NCBI GenBank assembly: GCA_018398765.1
Contig: JAHBMJ010002748.1
Coordinates: forward strand, 1-16,092
Direction: 5' to 3'
DNA from: Chromera velia
Lineage: Eukaryota; Sar; Chromeraceae
Length of the DNA: 16,092 nt
Shown: in pieces, positions 9,347 to 16,092 of the stretch
Layout: every line of letters starts with the position of its first letter
Numbering within the stretch: position 1 is the first letter of the stretch
The notes under the pieces: generated by a model
Database searches by the model: none
Told to the model about the DNA's origin: nothing
The model's input: only the letters and a program-made list of their open reading frames with translations
Made by a program: the position numbers and the translations under genes

Positions 9347-12300
9347 ATGTGTGTGTGGACACCAATTAACCGTGTTGCACAACAGGTTTACCTCGGAACC
9401 GCTTGGAGTGGGGCACCGAAAGTGAATTTGGGATTCGAGCTGGCGGCCGCCCCTGAAATCGTCTACGCTCCGTACATCGTGAACGGTGTCGAGATCATTA
9501 TGGCACCTGAAGTTGTGGTCATCCCGTACATCCTCTACGGAACTGAAGTCGTCCTCACACCCACCACACACGCACCAGGTACGTGCAAGGGATGCATTTC
9601 CAGCTTGCAGGAGCTTGCTGCATCAAAGAAAGAAAACTGCATGACTGACCGTCTCTTGGAATTGTGTCTTTCTTTTGGGATGAGTGTCTGCCAGCTCCTC
9701 TTTTGAAAAGTGGACGATGCACCCAGATCTATCTGCACGACCAAATGCAGACATTGTAGTGTGTGATGCAAGACATTCAGGTCGACGCTCTGATTTCTAA
9801 CTTGTATACATACACGGATTTTTTGTACAATGCAAATTGGGGCGATATGTAATGTATGTCATCTACCCATTAACAAATACGTGCAGATATTCTGGAGGAC
9901 GTGTGGTATGAGCGTACAGAGTTCCCTCCATCCAAGCTGAAGAGGTGAGGTGACTCTTTGAGAACCCTGTGTTGCGATTAATAGAGCGTCCGCATCTCTT
10001 CAGAATTTTCTCTCTCAATTCTCATTTGAATACAAATTCTTCGCCTGGACTAGATCGTAATTATATCCTGCACACATTCCATCCCAACCCTGGGCGAATC
10101 TCTCTGAAACGTCTGTCTTTCCTTCTATCTGGGGCTGTCTACCTCTTTCTGCATTAGTATCTACTTTTGTTTATATTCATCGACTTGCTCGGGTCTGTCT
10201 GTCTCTCTGCCTGCCTGTGTGTCTGTCTGTCTGTCTGTCTGCCTGCCTGTCTGTCTGCCTGCCTTTCTGTCTCTCCCCCTCTCTCTTTTGGTATATGATG
10301 TTGGCTCTCTCATGTCGGCTGACAGGTCCGTTCTTTTCTTTGCCCTAGAGGTGCCTGTCGACCTTTCGCTTTTCGACTTCCTTGCACTGTCCGTAACCCA
10401 ATTTGCTGATCTTACAATGAAAGCTTTTCCGTACGCACAGCATCTTGTTGAATGACTTTCATGATCGCTGAACAATGCGCACTTGGGCTTCTACCTGCAG
10501 GTACGCAGACCGGGGTGTGTTCCAGGGGAAGGGCAAACCAATTCAGAAGGACGTCAAACCAGTCTACGAAGGGAAGTATGCAGTGAAGCCCTACGAGATG
10601 AACGAAGGGATCGACGAAGGCGCAAGTCCCGATATGGAAGGAGAAGCTGCAGAGGAAGAAGAAAGTCTCTCGGGGCAGTTCATTGAAAAGTCAACCACAA
10701 CCACGACCACCACGACCACCACCAAACCGTCCTACGACATCAAGGGCGGCATTGAGGCTTTCAAGTCCTACGACTACTCAAAAGAAGACGGAAAGAGAGT
10801 GGGCCCGCCCGGTGGGGGGTCAATGGCAGAGGCAGAGGGAGGAGGCGAGTCGCCTGTAACAGAGGCAGAGGGTCGGCCATGCAAATTCAAAAAGGGCGAA
10901 TTCTGTCTGGATGAGTATGGCGGCGAGGGAGGAGGGGAAGGAGGCGGCGTGGTGTCTGGGAGGGGACCTCGTCAGCCTAACGATTACGTTACGTGGCTGT
11001 ACGACGACAAACTCAACTTCGGTCGGTTTGTTTCTGATCTTTGTCTGGATGTACGCAAAAAAGGCTGTCTGGCTGTCAGCCGATCAGGGAGTCAGTCTGT
11101 CTGTCTATCTCTGGTTGTCTGCTGGTCAAGATTCCATGCGTTCTCTGGGTTCCCGAAACCTCGACTTTTGCTTTGATGATGTCTCGGCTCTCGTCGAATG
11201 AGAAGTGACCATGCAGGTCGGTCAAAGCATGCCTATACATGAGGGCATACTCGTTCTTCTTAAATTCCTTCCACACTGTTTCCTTTCCTTGCATGCATGA
11301 ACTTCTTGAAAGCAGACCAGCTTGTCATAGACGTCCGCAACACTGAGATCCCTCCCGCGCCTATCCCGCCCAAACTGGCGGAGTCTCTCGGGATTCGCAA
11401 AAACCCGAGACTTGGAGCCTTCTTTACCGTGGAGGCCAAGTGAGTCTTGACTTTGTCCTTCCCTTTTTTTTTTTTTCGTTGTCTTCACATGCAGAAGGAC
11501 AAGGAGTGCTTCAGTCTGAGAAGTCTGCACTGCACCAAGACAATTTGTGCAAAGGGACGCAATTCGGGCGTAACGGTTCGATCGATCAAATTCATTCATT
11601 CTGCAGGAACGAGGTCGAGTGCTCTCAATACGAACTCGACGCAAACGGACAGCGCAATGGGAAGATTCATGTGTTCAAGGTCAGCGTCAGAGAGAGAGAC
11701 GAGGGGAGGGAAGGAGGGGCAGAAGTGAATGAAAACAAAGCATGTTTGTGGGTCACACCTGTCTGTCTATCTGTCTGTCTGTCTGTCAATCCATCGGCAC
11801 GCACACTGCCGGAACGCGTGTTTGCCTGCATATATGAGAGAGAGAAAGAGAGAAAAAGCGGCTCGGTCGGTCAGAATGCTGGATAGAGTTGCACTTCTTG
11901 TGCCCCAAAACTGTCTGTGTCTACGTTGAGCTTATGTTCATATGTGAAAGAAAGAAAGCGTTTTTGGACCAAACCATGAGTCAACGGGTAATCGATCGGG
12001 GCGATTCAGGTTCTTCCAAGAGACCTCCGAGTTCTGGCTGGCAAATTGGAACCTGGATGCGTCTTTCCCTATCCTTCAGATATCATCAGGTCTGTGTGCT
12101 CTTCCGCTGCTTCTCTCTCTGTCCCTGCTTTCTTCTCTCAGTGCCAGCTTGTCTGTCTGTCTGTCTGTCTGTGTGTGTGTGTGTGTGTGTTTCTCTTTCT
12201 CTCTTTCTCTCATTCCCCGCCCCCCTCTCTCTCTGTCCTCCCTTTTCTTTTCCCTCTCTCCCTCTCTCTGTATCTTTCTGTCGTTCTCTGTTTCCTTTTG

Positions 12301-13501
12301 TTTCTTCCATGCAAATAAACGTAAGCCATGCTCTAGTCCATCGCAGAAAAACACACACGCGGCAAATTTTGATCTGAAGGCACTCATCTGTCCGTCCCTG
12401 CATGAATGCAGAGACATTCCAAATCTCCCGAAGGCTGCCTATCCCGCAATTGCGGCGATGGAGGGTCTCGAGAATCTTCTGCCTCCCCAGATGAAAATTG
12501 CCATCAACTCGATCTTCTCCTTCGGAGCCGTACTCGCAGGAGGTTGGTAAGAAGAAGAGGGGAACCGGTAATGTTCTATGAAGAGTGCGTGGGGATGATT
12601 TTCAGGTGCATGCTGAGGACAGCATTACTTCGTTTTTTACTTCTGTCACCAAATCTCCTTTCCCTTTCAGAGCAACGATCTCAGAAGGCTCATCTACGCG
12701 TAGTTGATTGTTTGACAGCTCACTGATCCAAAGCTAGGGACAGCAGGTTGCATCCACTTTGAGCTCTGTTCAAGGGACGCAATCCAAAAAGCACAAGCAT
12801 TCTGTTACCTGCTTCCCTCCCTCCCTCCCTTCCTGCAGGGCGGCTTCCCGACCCTATCTCCTGGCTAGAAAGCTTCCAACAAGAGACCAATCCTGAGGGC
12901 AATAAGATGGAGGCCAAGAATTCTGAGAGACAGGCAGACGGGTCCGTAGCACACCGTACTCTATACACATTCAGTGCTGCGGGGGACAGTAAATCCTCGC
13001 TGAAATTTCACAGAACGCACGGAAGTCCCATGTTTTCTGCTTTAGCACTGAACACGTGAGTTGTGCAGTTCCCATTCTACTCATCCACCAAAAATCCGCG
13101 TGATGGCATAGACCTCTGCAACACACACACGCACGGAAAGTGTGGACCCATTTTCTCGCAAAGACTGCTGTCAGTTGTGGCTGTCAAGACATTGTGTGTA
13201 CTTTTCGCCTTCTTGTTCATCTGCTAGAATTGTTCTGTTGATTTGTTCTCCTGTTCGTTGTGTTGGTTGCAGTTCCGTGAACTGGCTGAAGGCGTTTGAC
13301 ATCGCCGCGAAAAACACTCCGGCTGAGGTGATCAAAACGCTCCCGAGCTTCTTGAAGAACGGCACGCGGTTCACGGATTCTTTCCGCATGATGCAGGAGG
13401 GACTCAAGGGGAAAGGGCCTCTTTTGTCTCCCGATTGGCTCGACGGTGCTCTGAAGGATTTCGACAAGACGATGAAGACCATTCCGTCCATGTTCGGATG
13501 A
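2115..13501 (+). CDS. Secreted multidomain protein, 20 exons, function unknown
   Basis: The coding sequence joins 20 exons listed separately below. They sum to 3300 nt, or 1099 residues plus TGA. All 19 junctions are GT...CAG and all phases match, which strongly supports the model. Domain order is: signal peptide about 1-23; Trp/Cys-rich region 24-265, ending in a five-Cys module; Arg-rich stretches near 290-330 and 475-502; 18 hexapeptide repeats 552-659; an acidic/Gly-rich disordered linker about 680-850 with ten Thr at 745-754; and a mixed C-terminal region 855-1099 with an N-G-T glycosylation motif at 1053. The signal peptide, cysteines and Thr run imply passage through the secretory pathway. 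I recognise no enzyme family. A split into two genes at the in-frame TAG at 8183 is possible but less likely, because the hexapeptide repeat continues in register across that junction and no polyadenylation signal is seen there. Confidence 0.85.
2629..2860 (+). CDS. Exon 2 (residues 124-200)
   Basis: Acceptor TGCAG at 2624-2628; donor CAA|GTCAGT leaves phase 2. It encodes an aromatic segment followed by closely spaced cysteines (FCGFTGEC then SSC), suggesting disulfides in an extracellular module. Confidence 0.85.
3157..3275 (+). CDS. Exon 3 (residues 201-240)
   Basis: The acceptor TGCAG follows a CTGT pyrimidine tract; donor CAG|GTGGGC leaves phase 1. A charged Glu/Lys stretch leads into PWDNCYWSRKC, the first half of the five-Cys module. 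Confidence 0.85.
3276..4383 (+). other. Intron 3, mostly tetranucleotide mosaic
   Basis: This is the longest intron, 1108 nt. About 240 nt of ordinary sequence is followed by the 856-bp TTGA/TTGC tract, which ends about 11 nt before the TGCAG acceptor. No coding exon is visible inside. Confidence 0.8.
3517..4372 (+). repeat. 856-bp TTGA/TTGC tetranucleotide mosaic
   Basis: A nearly unbroken run of about 214 four-base units, mainly ATTG and CTTG steps (TTGA and TTGC) with occasional TTCA, TTTG and TTAA variants. The left and middle parts are TTGA-rich; from about 4150 to the end TTGC dominates and TTTG units appear. Long antisense open frames here, repeating Asn-Gln-Ser-Ile and Ser-Lys-Gln-Ala, are a by-product of the repeat. 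Confidence 0.95.
4384..4535 (+). CDS. Exon 4 (residues 241-291)
   Basis: Acceptor TGCAG at 4379-4383 in phase 1; donor TACAG|GTCAGA leaves phase 0. It completes the five-Cys module and continues into a basic, Pro- and Gln-containing linker. Its 3' end and donor are duplicated 77 bp downstream. Confidence 0.85.
4506..4618 (+). repeat. 36-bp direct duplication of exon 4 end and donor, around a hairpin
   Basis: Positions 4506-4541 and 4583-4618 are identical and include the 5' splice site. The 41-bp spacer (4542-4582) has imperfectly complementary ends, GCATGCGTTTG and CAAAATGCATGC. Use of the second donor would enter a TGA at 4593, so it should not give a full-length protein. Confidence 0.85.
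4924..5045 (+). repeat. 35-bp direct duplication of intron 4 acceptor and exon 5 start, around a hairpin
   Basis: Positions 4924-4958 and 5011-5045 match at 34 of 35 bases and both contain TTGCAG|AGGCGGCT. CGTTTACTTTCAT at 4957-4969 and its exact reverse complement at 4985-4997 form a 13-bp stem with a 15-nt loop between the copies. The offset of 87 bp is a multiple of three and the interval is open, so the upstream acceptor would add 29 residues in frame. Confidence 0.85.
5024..5206 (+). CDS. Exon 5 (residues 292-352)
   Basis: Acceptor TGCAG at 5019-5023; donor ATG|GTCAGT; phase 0 at both ends. It encodes an Arg-rich stretch (KRRRLREC) and a Ser/Asp segment. An alternative start at 4937, after a duplicated acceptor, is also open and in frame. 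Confidence 0.8.
5207..5852 (+). other. Intron 5, no recognised feature
   Basis: 646 nt. T- and CTGT-rich near 5420-5545; no convincing exon or repeat array seen. Confidence 0.7.
5853..6002 (+). CDS. Exon 6 (residues 353-402)
   Basis: Acceptor GATGCAG; donor AAA|GTGAGT; phase 0. The exon itself begins GTGAGC, a donor-like sequence. It encodes a Gly/Ser/Thr/Gln-rich hydrophilic segment with one Cys. Confidence 0.8.
6003..6508 (+). other. Intron 6, no recognised feature
   Basis: 506 nt of mixed sequence with no visible exon, array or hairpin. Confidence 0.65.
6509..6561 (+). CDS. Exon 7 (residues 403-419), 53 nt
   Basis: Acceptor TTCAG; donor CGG|GTCCGT in phase 2. It is the shortest exon, kept because it restores the phase needed by exon 8; the same donor hexamer GTCCGT is used by exon 19. 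It encodes a short acidic segment. Confidence 0.7.
6562..6941 (+). other. Intron 7, ends in a CTGT pyrimidine tract
   Basis: 380 nt. The last 60 nt are CTGTCTG-rich and probably serve as the pyrimidine tract for acceptor GCACAG. Confidence 0.65.
6942..7101 (+). CDS. Exon 8 (residues 420-473)
   Basis: Phase-2 acceptor CACAG|ATGGGAC; donor GAG|GTTCGT, phase 0. Very Trp-rich: seven Trp, with motifs WDWL, GWDCDRPWG, VWEC and NPWE, plus two Cys. It may be a small disulfide-linked aromatic module. Confidence 0.85.
7102..7452 (+). other. Intron 8, T-rich
   Basis: 351 nt, T-rich throughout, ending CTTGTTGCAG. No exon seen. Confidence 0.65.
7453..7539 (+). CDS. Exon 9 (residues 474-502)
   Basis: Acceptor TTGCAG; donor GCAG|GTAGGG; phase 0. 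It encodes a strongly basic Arg-rich helix-like segment (RNRRRVRRLQKEDP) that resembles the Arg stretch of exon 5. Confidence 0.85.
7666..7754 (+). repeat. Tandem pair of 44-45 bp hairpin units in intron 9
   Basis: Units 7666-7710 and 7711-7754 differ by one A. Each has a left arm TTAAACGATGATGCG and a right arm CGCATCAATCGTTTAA that pair with one bulge around a short loop. Either copy can form a stem of about 15 bp. Confidence 0.85.
8009..8167 (+). CDS. Exon 10 (residues 503-555)
   Basis: Acceptor TTCCAG after a C-rich tract; donor AAG|GTCGAT, phase 0. This is the weakest donor in the gene because it lacks G at +5. It encodes an Ala/Glu-rich segment and the first hexad of the proline repeat. 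Reading on would stop at TAG 8183-8185. Confidence 0.75.
8247..8462 (+). repeat. Four tandem 54-bp repeats
   Basis: Units begin at 8247, 8301, 8355 and 8409 and appear identical. Because 54 is a multiple of three, the antisense strand shows false 18-residue protein repeats. Identity suggests recent expansion. Confidence 0.95.
8591..8730 (+). repeat. CATC-rich tandem array of three units
   Basis: Units begin with GCATTCATCC at 8591, 8631 and 8683 and end near CAGTCAA or CAGTGAA. Their lengths of 40, 52 and 48 bp differ by multiples of four, consistent with inner ATCC/ATCG slippage. Confidence 0.9.
8892..8907. repeat. Perfect 16-bp palindrome
   Basis: CGACAGTCGACTGTCG is its own reverse complement. 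It lies 78 bp before the intron 10 acceptor; function unknown. Confidence 0.8.
8986..9108 (+). CDS. Exon 11 (residues 556-596)
   Basis: Acceptor GTGCAG; donor GAG|GTAGGC; phase 0 at both ends. It is made entirely of proline hexads 1 to 8, beginning and ending inside a hexad. Confidence 0.85.
9281..9354 (+). repeat. Compound CT/GT microsatellite in intron 11
   Basis: A CT tract at about 9281-9307 passes directly into a GT tract to about 9354, shortly before the acceptor at 9385. Confidence 0.9.
9386..9578 (+). CDS. Exon 12 (residues 597-660)
   Basis: Acceptor CAACAG; donor CCAG|GTACGT, phase 1. It carries the rest of the hexapeptide repeat, including the most regular units. Confidence 0.85.
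9579..9886 (+). other. Intron 12, no recognised feature
   Basis: 308 nt, AT-rich towards the TGCAG acceptor; nothing else seen. Confidence 0.65.
9887..9944 (+). CDS. Exon 13 (residues 661-679), 58 nt
   Basis: Acceptor GTGCAG, phase 1; donor GAAGAG|GTGAGG, phase 2. A short charged aromatic segment (DVWYERTEF) links the repeat to the disordered region. Confidence 0.8.
9945..10500 (+). other. Intron 13, with CTGT/CTGC tract
   Basis: 556 nt. A CTGTCTGCCTG-type tract lies at about 10193-10272; the acceptor is CCTGCAG. No exon seen. Confidence 0.7.
10501..11021 (+). CDS. Exon 14 (residues 680-853), disordered linker
   Basis: The longest exon, 521 nt, phase 2 in and phase 1 out at TTCG|GTCGGT. 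It is rich in Lys, Glu and Gly, with an acidic cluster (AAEEEES), ten Thr, Gly/Glu-rich runs, and a Cys pair in PCKFKKGEFC. Probably a flexible extracellular linker. Confidence 0.85.
10694..10723 (+). repeat. ACC/ACG/ACA run encoding ten Thr
   Basis: Ten Thr codons in a row (residues 745-754), preceded by Ser. Mixed codons mean it is not a pure trinucleotide slippage tract. Such Thr runs in secreted proteins are commonly O-glycosylated. Confidence 0.9.
11316..11439 (+). CDS. Exon 15 (residues 854-894)
   Basis: Acceptor AAGCAG, phase 1; donor GCCAA|GTGAGT, phase 2. It encodes a beta-like LVIDVRN stretch, then a Pro-rich turn and a basic segment. Confidence 0.8.
11607..11679 (+). CDS. Exon 16 (residues 895-919)
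   Basis: Acceptor TCTGCAG, phase 2; donor TTCAAG|GTCAGC, phase 0. A closer acceptor after CATGCAG near 11494 would hit an immediate stop in the required phase, so this one was chosen. Confidence 0.75.
11680..12009 (+). other. Intron 16, with CTGT tract
   Basis: 330 nt. A CTGT run lies at about 11760-11788 and a GAGA-rich patch near 11836-11856; acceptor GATTCAG. Confidence 0.65.
12010..12089 (+). CDS. Exon 17 (residues 920-945)
   Basis: Acceptor ATTCAG, phase 0; donor ATCAG|GTCTGT, phase 2. A second frame through this exon is also open and protein-like, but its phases do not fit exons 16 and 18, so it was rejected. Confidence 0.7.
12090..12411 (+). other. Intron 17, long pyrimidine block
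   Basis: 322 nt. Positions 12100-12310 are almost all pyrimidine with CTGT and GT runs near 12149-12190; acceptor AATGCAG. Confidence 0.75.
12412..12542 (+). CDS. Exon 18 (residues 946-989)
   Basis: Phase-2 acceptor; donor GGAG|GTTGGT leaves phase 1. A nearby GTAAGA at 12548 looks stronger but would put exon 19 into a frame that stops early. It encodes an Ala/Leu-rich helix-like stretch ending in a moderately hydrophobic segment (INSIFSFGAVLAGG), not clearly a membrane span. Confidence 0.75.
12839..12941 (+). CDS. Exon 19 (residues 990-1023)
   Basis: Acceptor CCTGCAG; donor ACGG|GTCCGT, phase 2. Only this frame is open and it joins both neighbours. It encodes a hydrophilic, Glu/Asn-rich segment. 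Confidence 0.7.
12942..13272 (+). other. Intron 19, no recognised feature
   Basis: 331 nt, TTG-rich towards the TTGCAG acceptor; nothing else seen. Confidence 0.65.
13273..13501 (+). CDS. Exon 20, terminal (residues 1024-1099)
   Basis: Phase-2 acceptor; TGA at 13499-13501. It encodes an amphipathic, helix-like C terminus with an N-G-T sequon at 1053. The frame is open and compositionally protein-like to the stop. Confidence 0.85.
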
Positions 13502-13613
13502 GAGAGAGACATACACACGAACACACCGAGAGAGAAAGAGAAAAAGAGCTGCGTCTGCCGATGTGGCAAAGAAGGAAATCAGCACTGGTGAAGAGAAGGC
13601 AAAAGGAATTTCA

Positions 13614-13640
13614 AGGAAGGAAGGAAGGAAGGAAGGAAGG
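13614..13640 (+). repeat. GGAA tetranucleotide tract
   Basis: About six GGAA/AAGG units in the probable 3' UTR. Confidence 0.9.
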
Positions 13641-13974
13641 GAGGAAGAGCCAACGAAGGGACAAACACATGAAAGAGGAAGGGGGGAGCGAGAAAGCATG
13701 TCTGTGAGAGAAAAAAATCGAAGAGCAAATGCAGGCAGACACTGCACATCTCCCCATTGTTTTCCCGTCTCCTCACTTCAGAAGGAACACTGTGAATGAA
13801 GTTTGGTTATTTCATTTATTCACTTTGTGCATGAGCGAGTGAATGCGTGGCAAAGGCCGGGGAAGATTGCAGAGAGAAATCGATGGATGAACTTCAATGT
13901 TTCAATGGATTGCACTATGAATGATTCGATTCCATCGCTTGTTCCTTCGATGTATATGTCCGGCCTCGAAAGAC

Positions 13975-13980
13975 AATAAA
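13975..13980 (+). terminator. AATAAA polyadenylation signal
   Basis: The canonical hexamer lies 473 nt after the stop codon, within a short AT-rich stretch. It is the first clear one downstream of the gene. Whether this lineage relies on AATAAA is not certain. Confidence 0.5.
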
Positions 13981-14714
13981 AAAGACATGCAGGAACCGAG
14001 AAGAGATTTTCAACCTAAGCCCTGAAGGTTGCCGGAGGGCAAGGGAGGACCGTCGAAGGAAATTCGAATTTTAATTCCAGGAACGTTCACGACTTTGTGC
14101 ATCCATTTGTGCACATGCTGTGCGTGTTTTTACATCGTCGGTGCGTGTTTGTTCAAATAATGCTTTGATGATCTTTTTTCGCCTAAAAGGGCTTCCTCGA
14201 TCGCTCCTTGTTCGACTTTTCTTCGAGCCGCCCAGTTTTTTCATTCTGGATGGAGAAGGAAGGATAGATAGTCATACCAATTCCACGCAATGGGTGCGAG
14301 ATTGATCCTGGCTTCTCATTGTTGCTGTCACGAGGTGAATACGGCATTAGGCGCCTTGCAAGCTGCCTGCCTGTCTGTCTGGCTGTCCGTCTGTCTGCAT
14401 GGAACGGGAGGATGGGATGAAGTGATTTGCGGCAAAGTCCGCCCTTTCCCTTTCTCTCCCCCTCACAGACATTCTGACGGGTAGCCTTTCATGCATGCAC
14501 ATTTGAGACGCCATGCAGAGAGTTTGGAATAAAAAGACCAGACAAAGAATCGATGGGCATGCAGAATTACAGTAAAGAAGATGACTGTTGGAAGGAAGGG
14601 AAGAAGACAGGAGGAAATCGGGACACGAAGACACTGCAGGGAGAATATTGCAATTTTGCTTCTGAAATGTGCAGAAGGACGAAGCAGAAGAAACGAAAGC
14701 GCTGAGCAAGCCGA

Positions 14715-14782
14715 CAGACAGGCAGACAGGCAGGCAGACAGACAGACAGACAGGCAGGCAGACAGGCAGACAGACAGACAAG
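14715..14782 (+). repeat. CAGA/CAGG microsatellite
   Basis: Seventeen or so four-base units mixing CAGA and CAGG; this is the reverse complement class of the intronic CTGT/CCTG tracts. Confidence 0.9.
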
Positions 14783-15336
14783 AGGGGAGGGAGAGAGAAG
14801 TGGGCAAGAAAACAAAAGAAATCGAGAAAACCTCCCAACAGCTCTGGACATGTTTTCTCTCCATTTGTCTGTGAAGCATGTCCCATTTCACTTTGAAGGC
14901 ATTTATTCTCATTCCAAGTCACTGTTATGATGGGATGAAGGAAGGCACAGAAATGGAAATGGAAATACAGCTGCCCCTCCCAATCAATTATCTACTGCTG
15001 TGTGGCGAAGGATCCTGCCTTTGAGGAAGCTTTCCTATCCATCCGTCTCGATCTGCCTCGGGTCTTTCTCGCTCCCTCGGGCATCCGCTGAACCTCCTGA
15101 AAAGACGGTTGTTTATTTGGGTCCATTCGCTTCATTCATTTTCTTCTGCAATGTGCAACCAACAGACTGCCGGATCACCGGTGCTGCTCTCCGGCGGGGC
15201 ATGCGTCTGTTGAATTGCATTACAACGGAATGACTTCCAGACATAAAGGCTGGCTGGAAGAGAGAAAAAGAAAGTGGATGGTTTCTTCAGGACGCAGTTC
15301 GCGCTGTCTTTCTTTCTTTCGTCTCTCCCCCTCTTA

Positions 15337-15337
<1 letters not shown>

Positions 15338-15400
<63 letters not shown>

Positions 15401-15412
15401 CTTTCCTTCTTT
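15338..15412 (+). repeat. TC then TTTC microsatellite
   Basis: A long TC tract passes into a TTTC tract without a break. Confidence 0.9.
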
Positions 15413-15957
15413 GTTTGTTTCTAGACTGTCTTTTTTTCTTTCCTTCCCCCCTTTCTTCTGTTTGCTGCCTGCCTCTTTCCTCTTCTGAAAGTTTCACAGT
15501 TGCCTGGTTGTTTCCGTATTTGTATGCATGGTTTCACTGAGTGAGAAGCTGATCGAGTTAGTGAGCGAATGATCTAGCAAGCGAATCAGGGGGGGGGATA
15601 AGAGGCCTCTCCGATTCGGTGCTGCATAGACGCGCCATGCACAGGGCGGATCGAAAGAGCACATACACAAAGCGATCGAAGGGTCTTTTTTTCACATCAT
15701 GTGAGTGAACCCATCGTTGACTGTGTGACCTTTGATTCAATTTGCTTTACTGGTTGCCGTGCTTGATTGGCTTAATGAAAGACTGACTGTGTGTTTCTGT
15801 TTCTGTGTTCCGCTTGCTGATGTCATTCCGGCTCTGAAAACAAAGTGAGCATCAGTCATGTTCGAACAATGTCCAAACCTGACTAGATTGAGTCTGATTG
15901 ACTTTTTTCATGCTTGCCGAACGCTAGACGCCTATTATGGGCCGACGGCGATGGCGT

Positions 15958-15979
15958 ATGATGATGATGATGATGATGT
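15958..15979 (+). repeat. ATG/TGA trinucleotide tract
   Basis: About seven uninterrupted ATG units. Confidence 0.85.
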
Positions 15980-16092
15980 TTGGAAGTCGTTCTTCTACAT
16001 TGGATAGTACTGCATTCCATACTACTTCTAGTTCCACTTACAAGCCTCAGGCCGAATAACTTGAAATACTTGGAATATATTTTATGAAATGT

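Larger units (their letters stand above)
8156..9574 (+). other. 18-unit proline hexapeptide repeat (residues 552-659), exons 10-12
   Basis: Uninterrupted six-residue periodicity, for example APLYIF, GPVVAF, APEIVY and APEVVV. Position 1 is Gly or Ala in 15 of 18 units, position 2 is Pro in 13 of 18, and position 4 is hydrophobic in 16 of 18. This spacing resembles the left-handed beta-helix rule (hydrophobic, Gly/Ala, x, x, small/aliphatic, x); 18 hexads would equal six triangular coils. The Pro preference differs from the usual bacterial hexapeptide pattern. The fold is inferred. Confidence 0.7.
13502..13999 (+). other. Probable 3' UTR, purine-rich
   Basis: From the stop to the polyadenylation signal. 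It begins with GAGA and ACAC runs and holds a GGAA tract, so its sense strand is purine-rich, unlike the pyrimidine tracts of the introns. Confidence 0.6.
14000..16092. other. Intergenic region with microsatellites
   Basis: I see no supportable gene. Open frames here are microsatellite translations (Leu-Ser-Val-Cys or Arg-Gln-Thr-Asp runs) or lack protein-like character. Tracts include CTGT near 14366-14400, CAGA/CAGG at 14715-14782, TC/TTTC at about 15338-15412 and TGA at about 15958-15979. Confidence 0.55.

Noticed and set aside
11495-11606. Extra exon starting after CATGCAG near 11494
   Set aside because: In the required phase it meets a TGA within a few codons; joining exon 15 directly to 11607 keeps the frame.
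12010-12089. Alternative frame through exon 17 with a protein-like aromatic segment
   Set aside because: Its phases do not match the donor of exon 16, and it leads to a stop in exon 18.
14347-14922. Antisense frame rich in Leu, Ser, Val and Cys
   Set aside because: Translation of the CAGA/CAGG and CTGT microsatellites; no conserved features.
15000-15233. Plus-strand 77-codon frame
   Set aside because: Composition and context give no support; no splice partners or recognisable motif.

Overview
The window looks like nuclear DNA from a eukaryote with intron-rich genes. Reading frames are broken into short blocks bounded by GT...CAG junctions, the non-coding DNA is full of microsatellites and hairpin repeats, and there are no bacterial-type operons. 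Intron and repeat richness, a secreted protein with a Cys motif of a kind I recall from dinoflagellate and chromerid cell-surface or wall proteins, and mid-range GC suggest an alveolate alga, perhaps a chromerid such as Chromera. That taxonomic guess is inference with low confidence.

Layout. Positions 1-720 hold two long open stretches on the minus strand that look like exons of a gene leaving the window on the left; their joining is unresolved. Positions 721-2114 are intergenic, with two identical 58-bp hairpin repeats each followed by a TA tract, several palindromes and a TC tract. Positions 2115-13501 hold one plus-strand gene that I could assemble completely: 20 exons, 19 GT-AG introns, 3300 nt of coding sequence and 1099 residues, with every intron phase compatible. 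An AATAAA signal lies at 13975. Positions 14000-16092 show only microsatellites and no convincing gene.

The protein has an N-terminal signal peptide and a Trp/Cys-rich N-terminal part that includes a five-cysteine module. Two Arg-rich stretches follow, then a run of 18 six-residue repeats of the form (G/A)-P-x-hydrophobic-x-x. After that come a long acidic/Gly-rich linker with ten consecutive Thr and a C-terminal half of no recognised family. It is probably secreted or on the cell surface; I do not recognise a characterised orthologue.

The most notable observations are the proline-type hexapeptide solenoid, which runs in register across two introns; 35-36 bp duplications enclosing small hairpins at both splice sites of intron 4, one of which makes an in-frame alternative acceptor; a splice-donor consensus with C common at +3 and G nearly fixed at +5; and an 856-bp TTGA/TTGC mosaic reaching almost to a splice acceptor.
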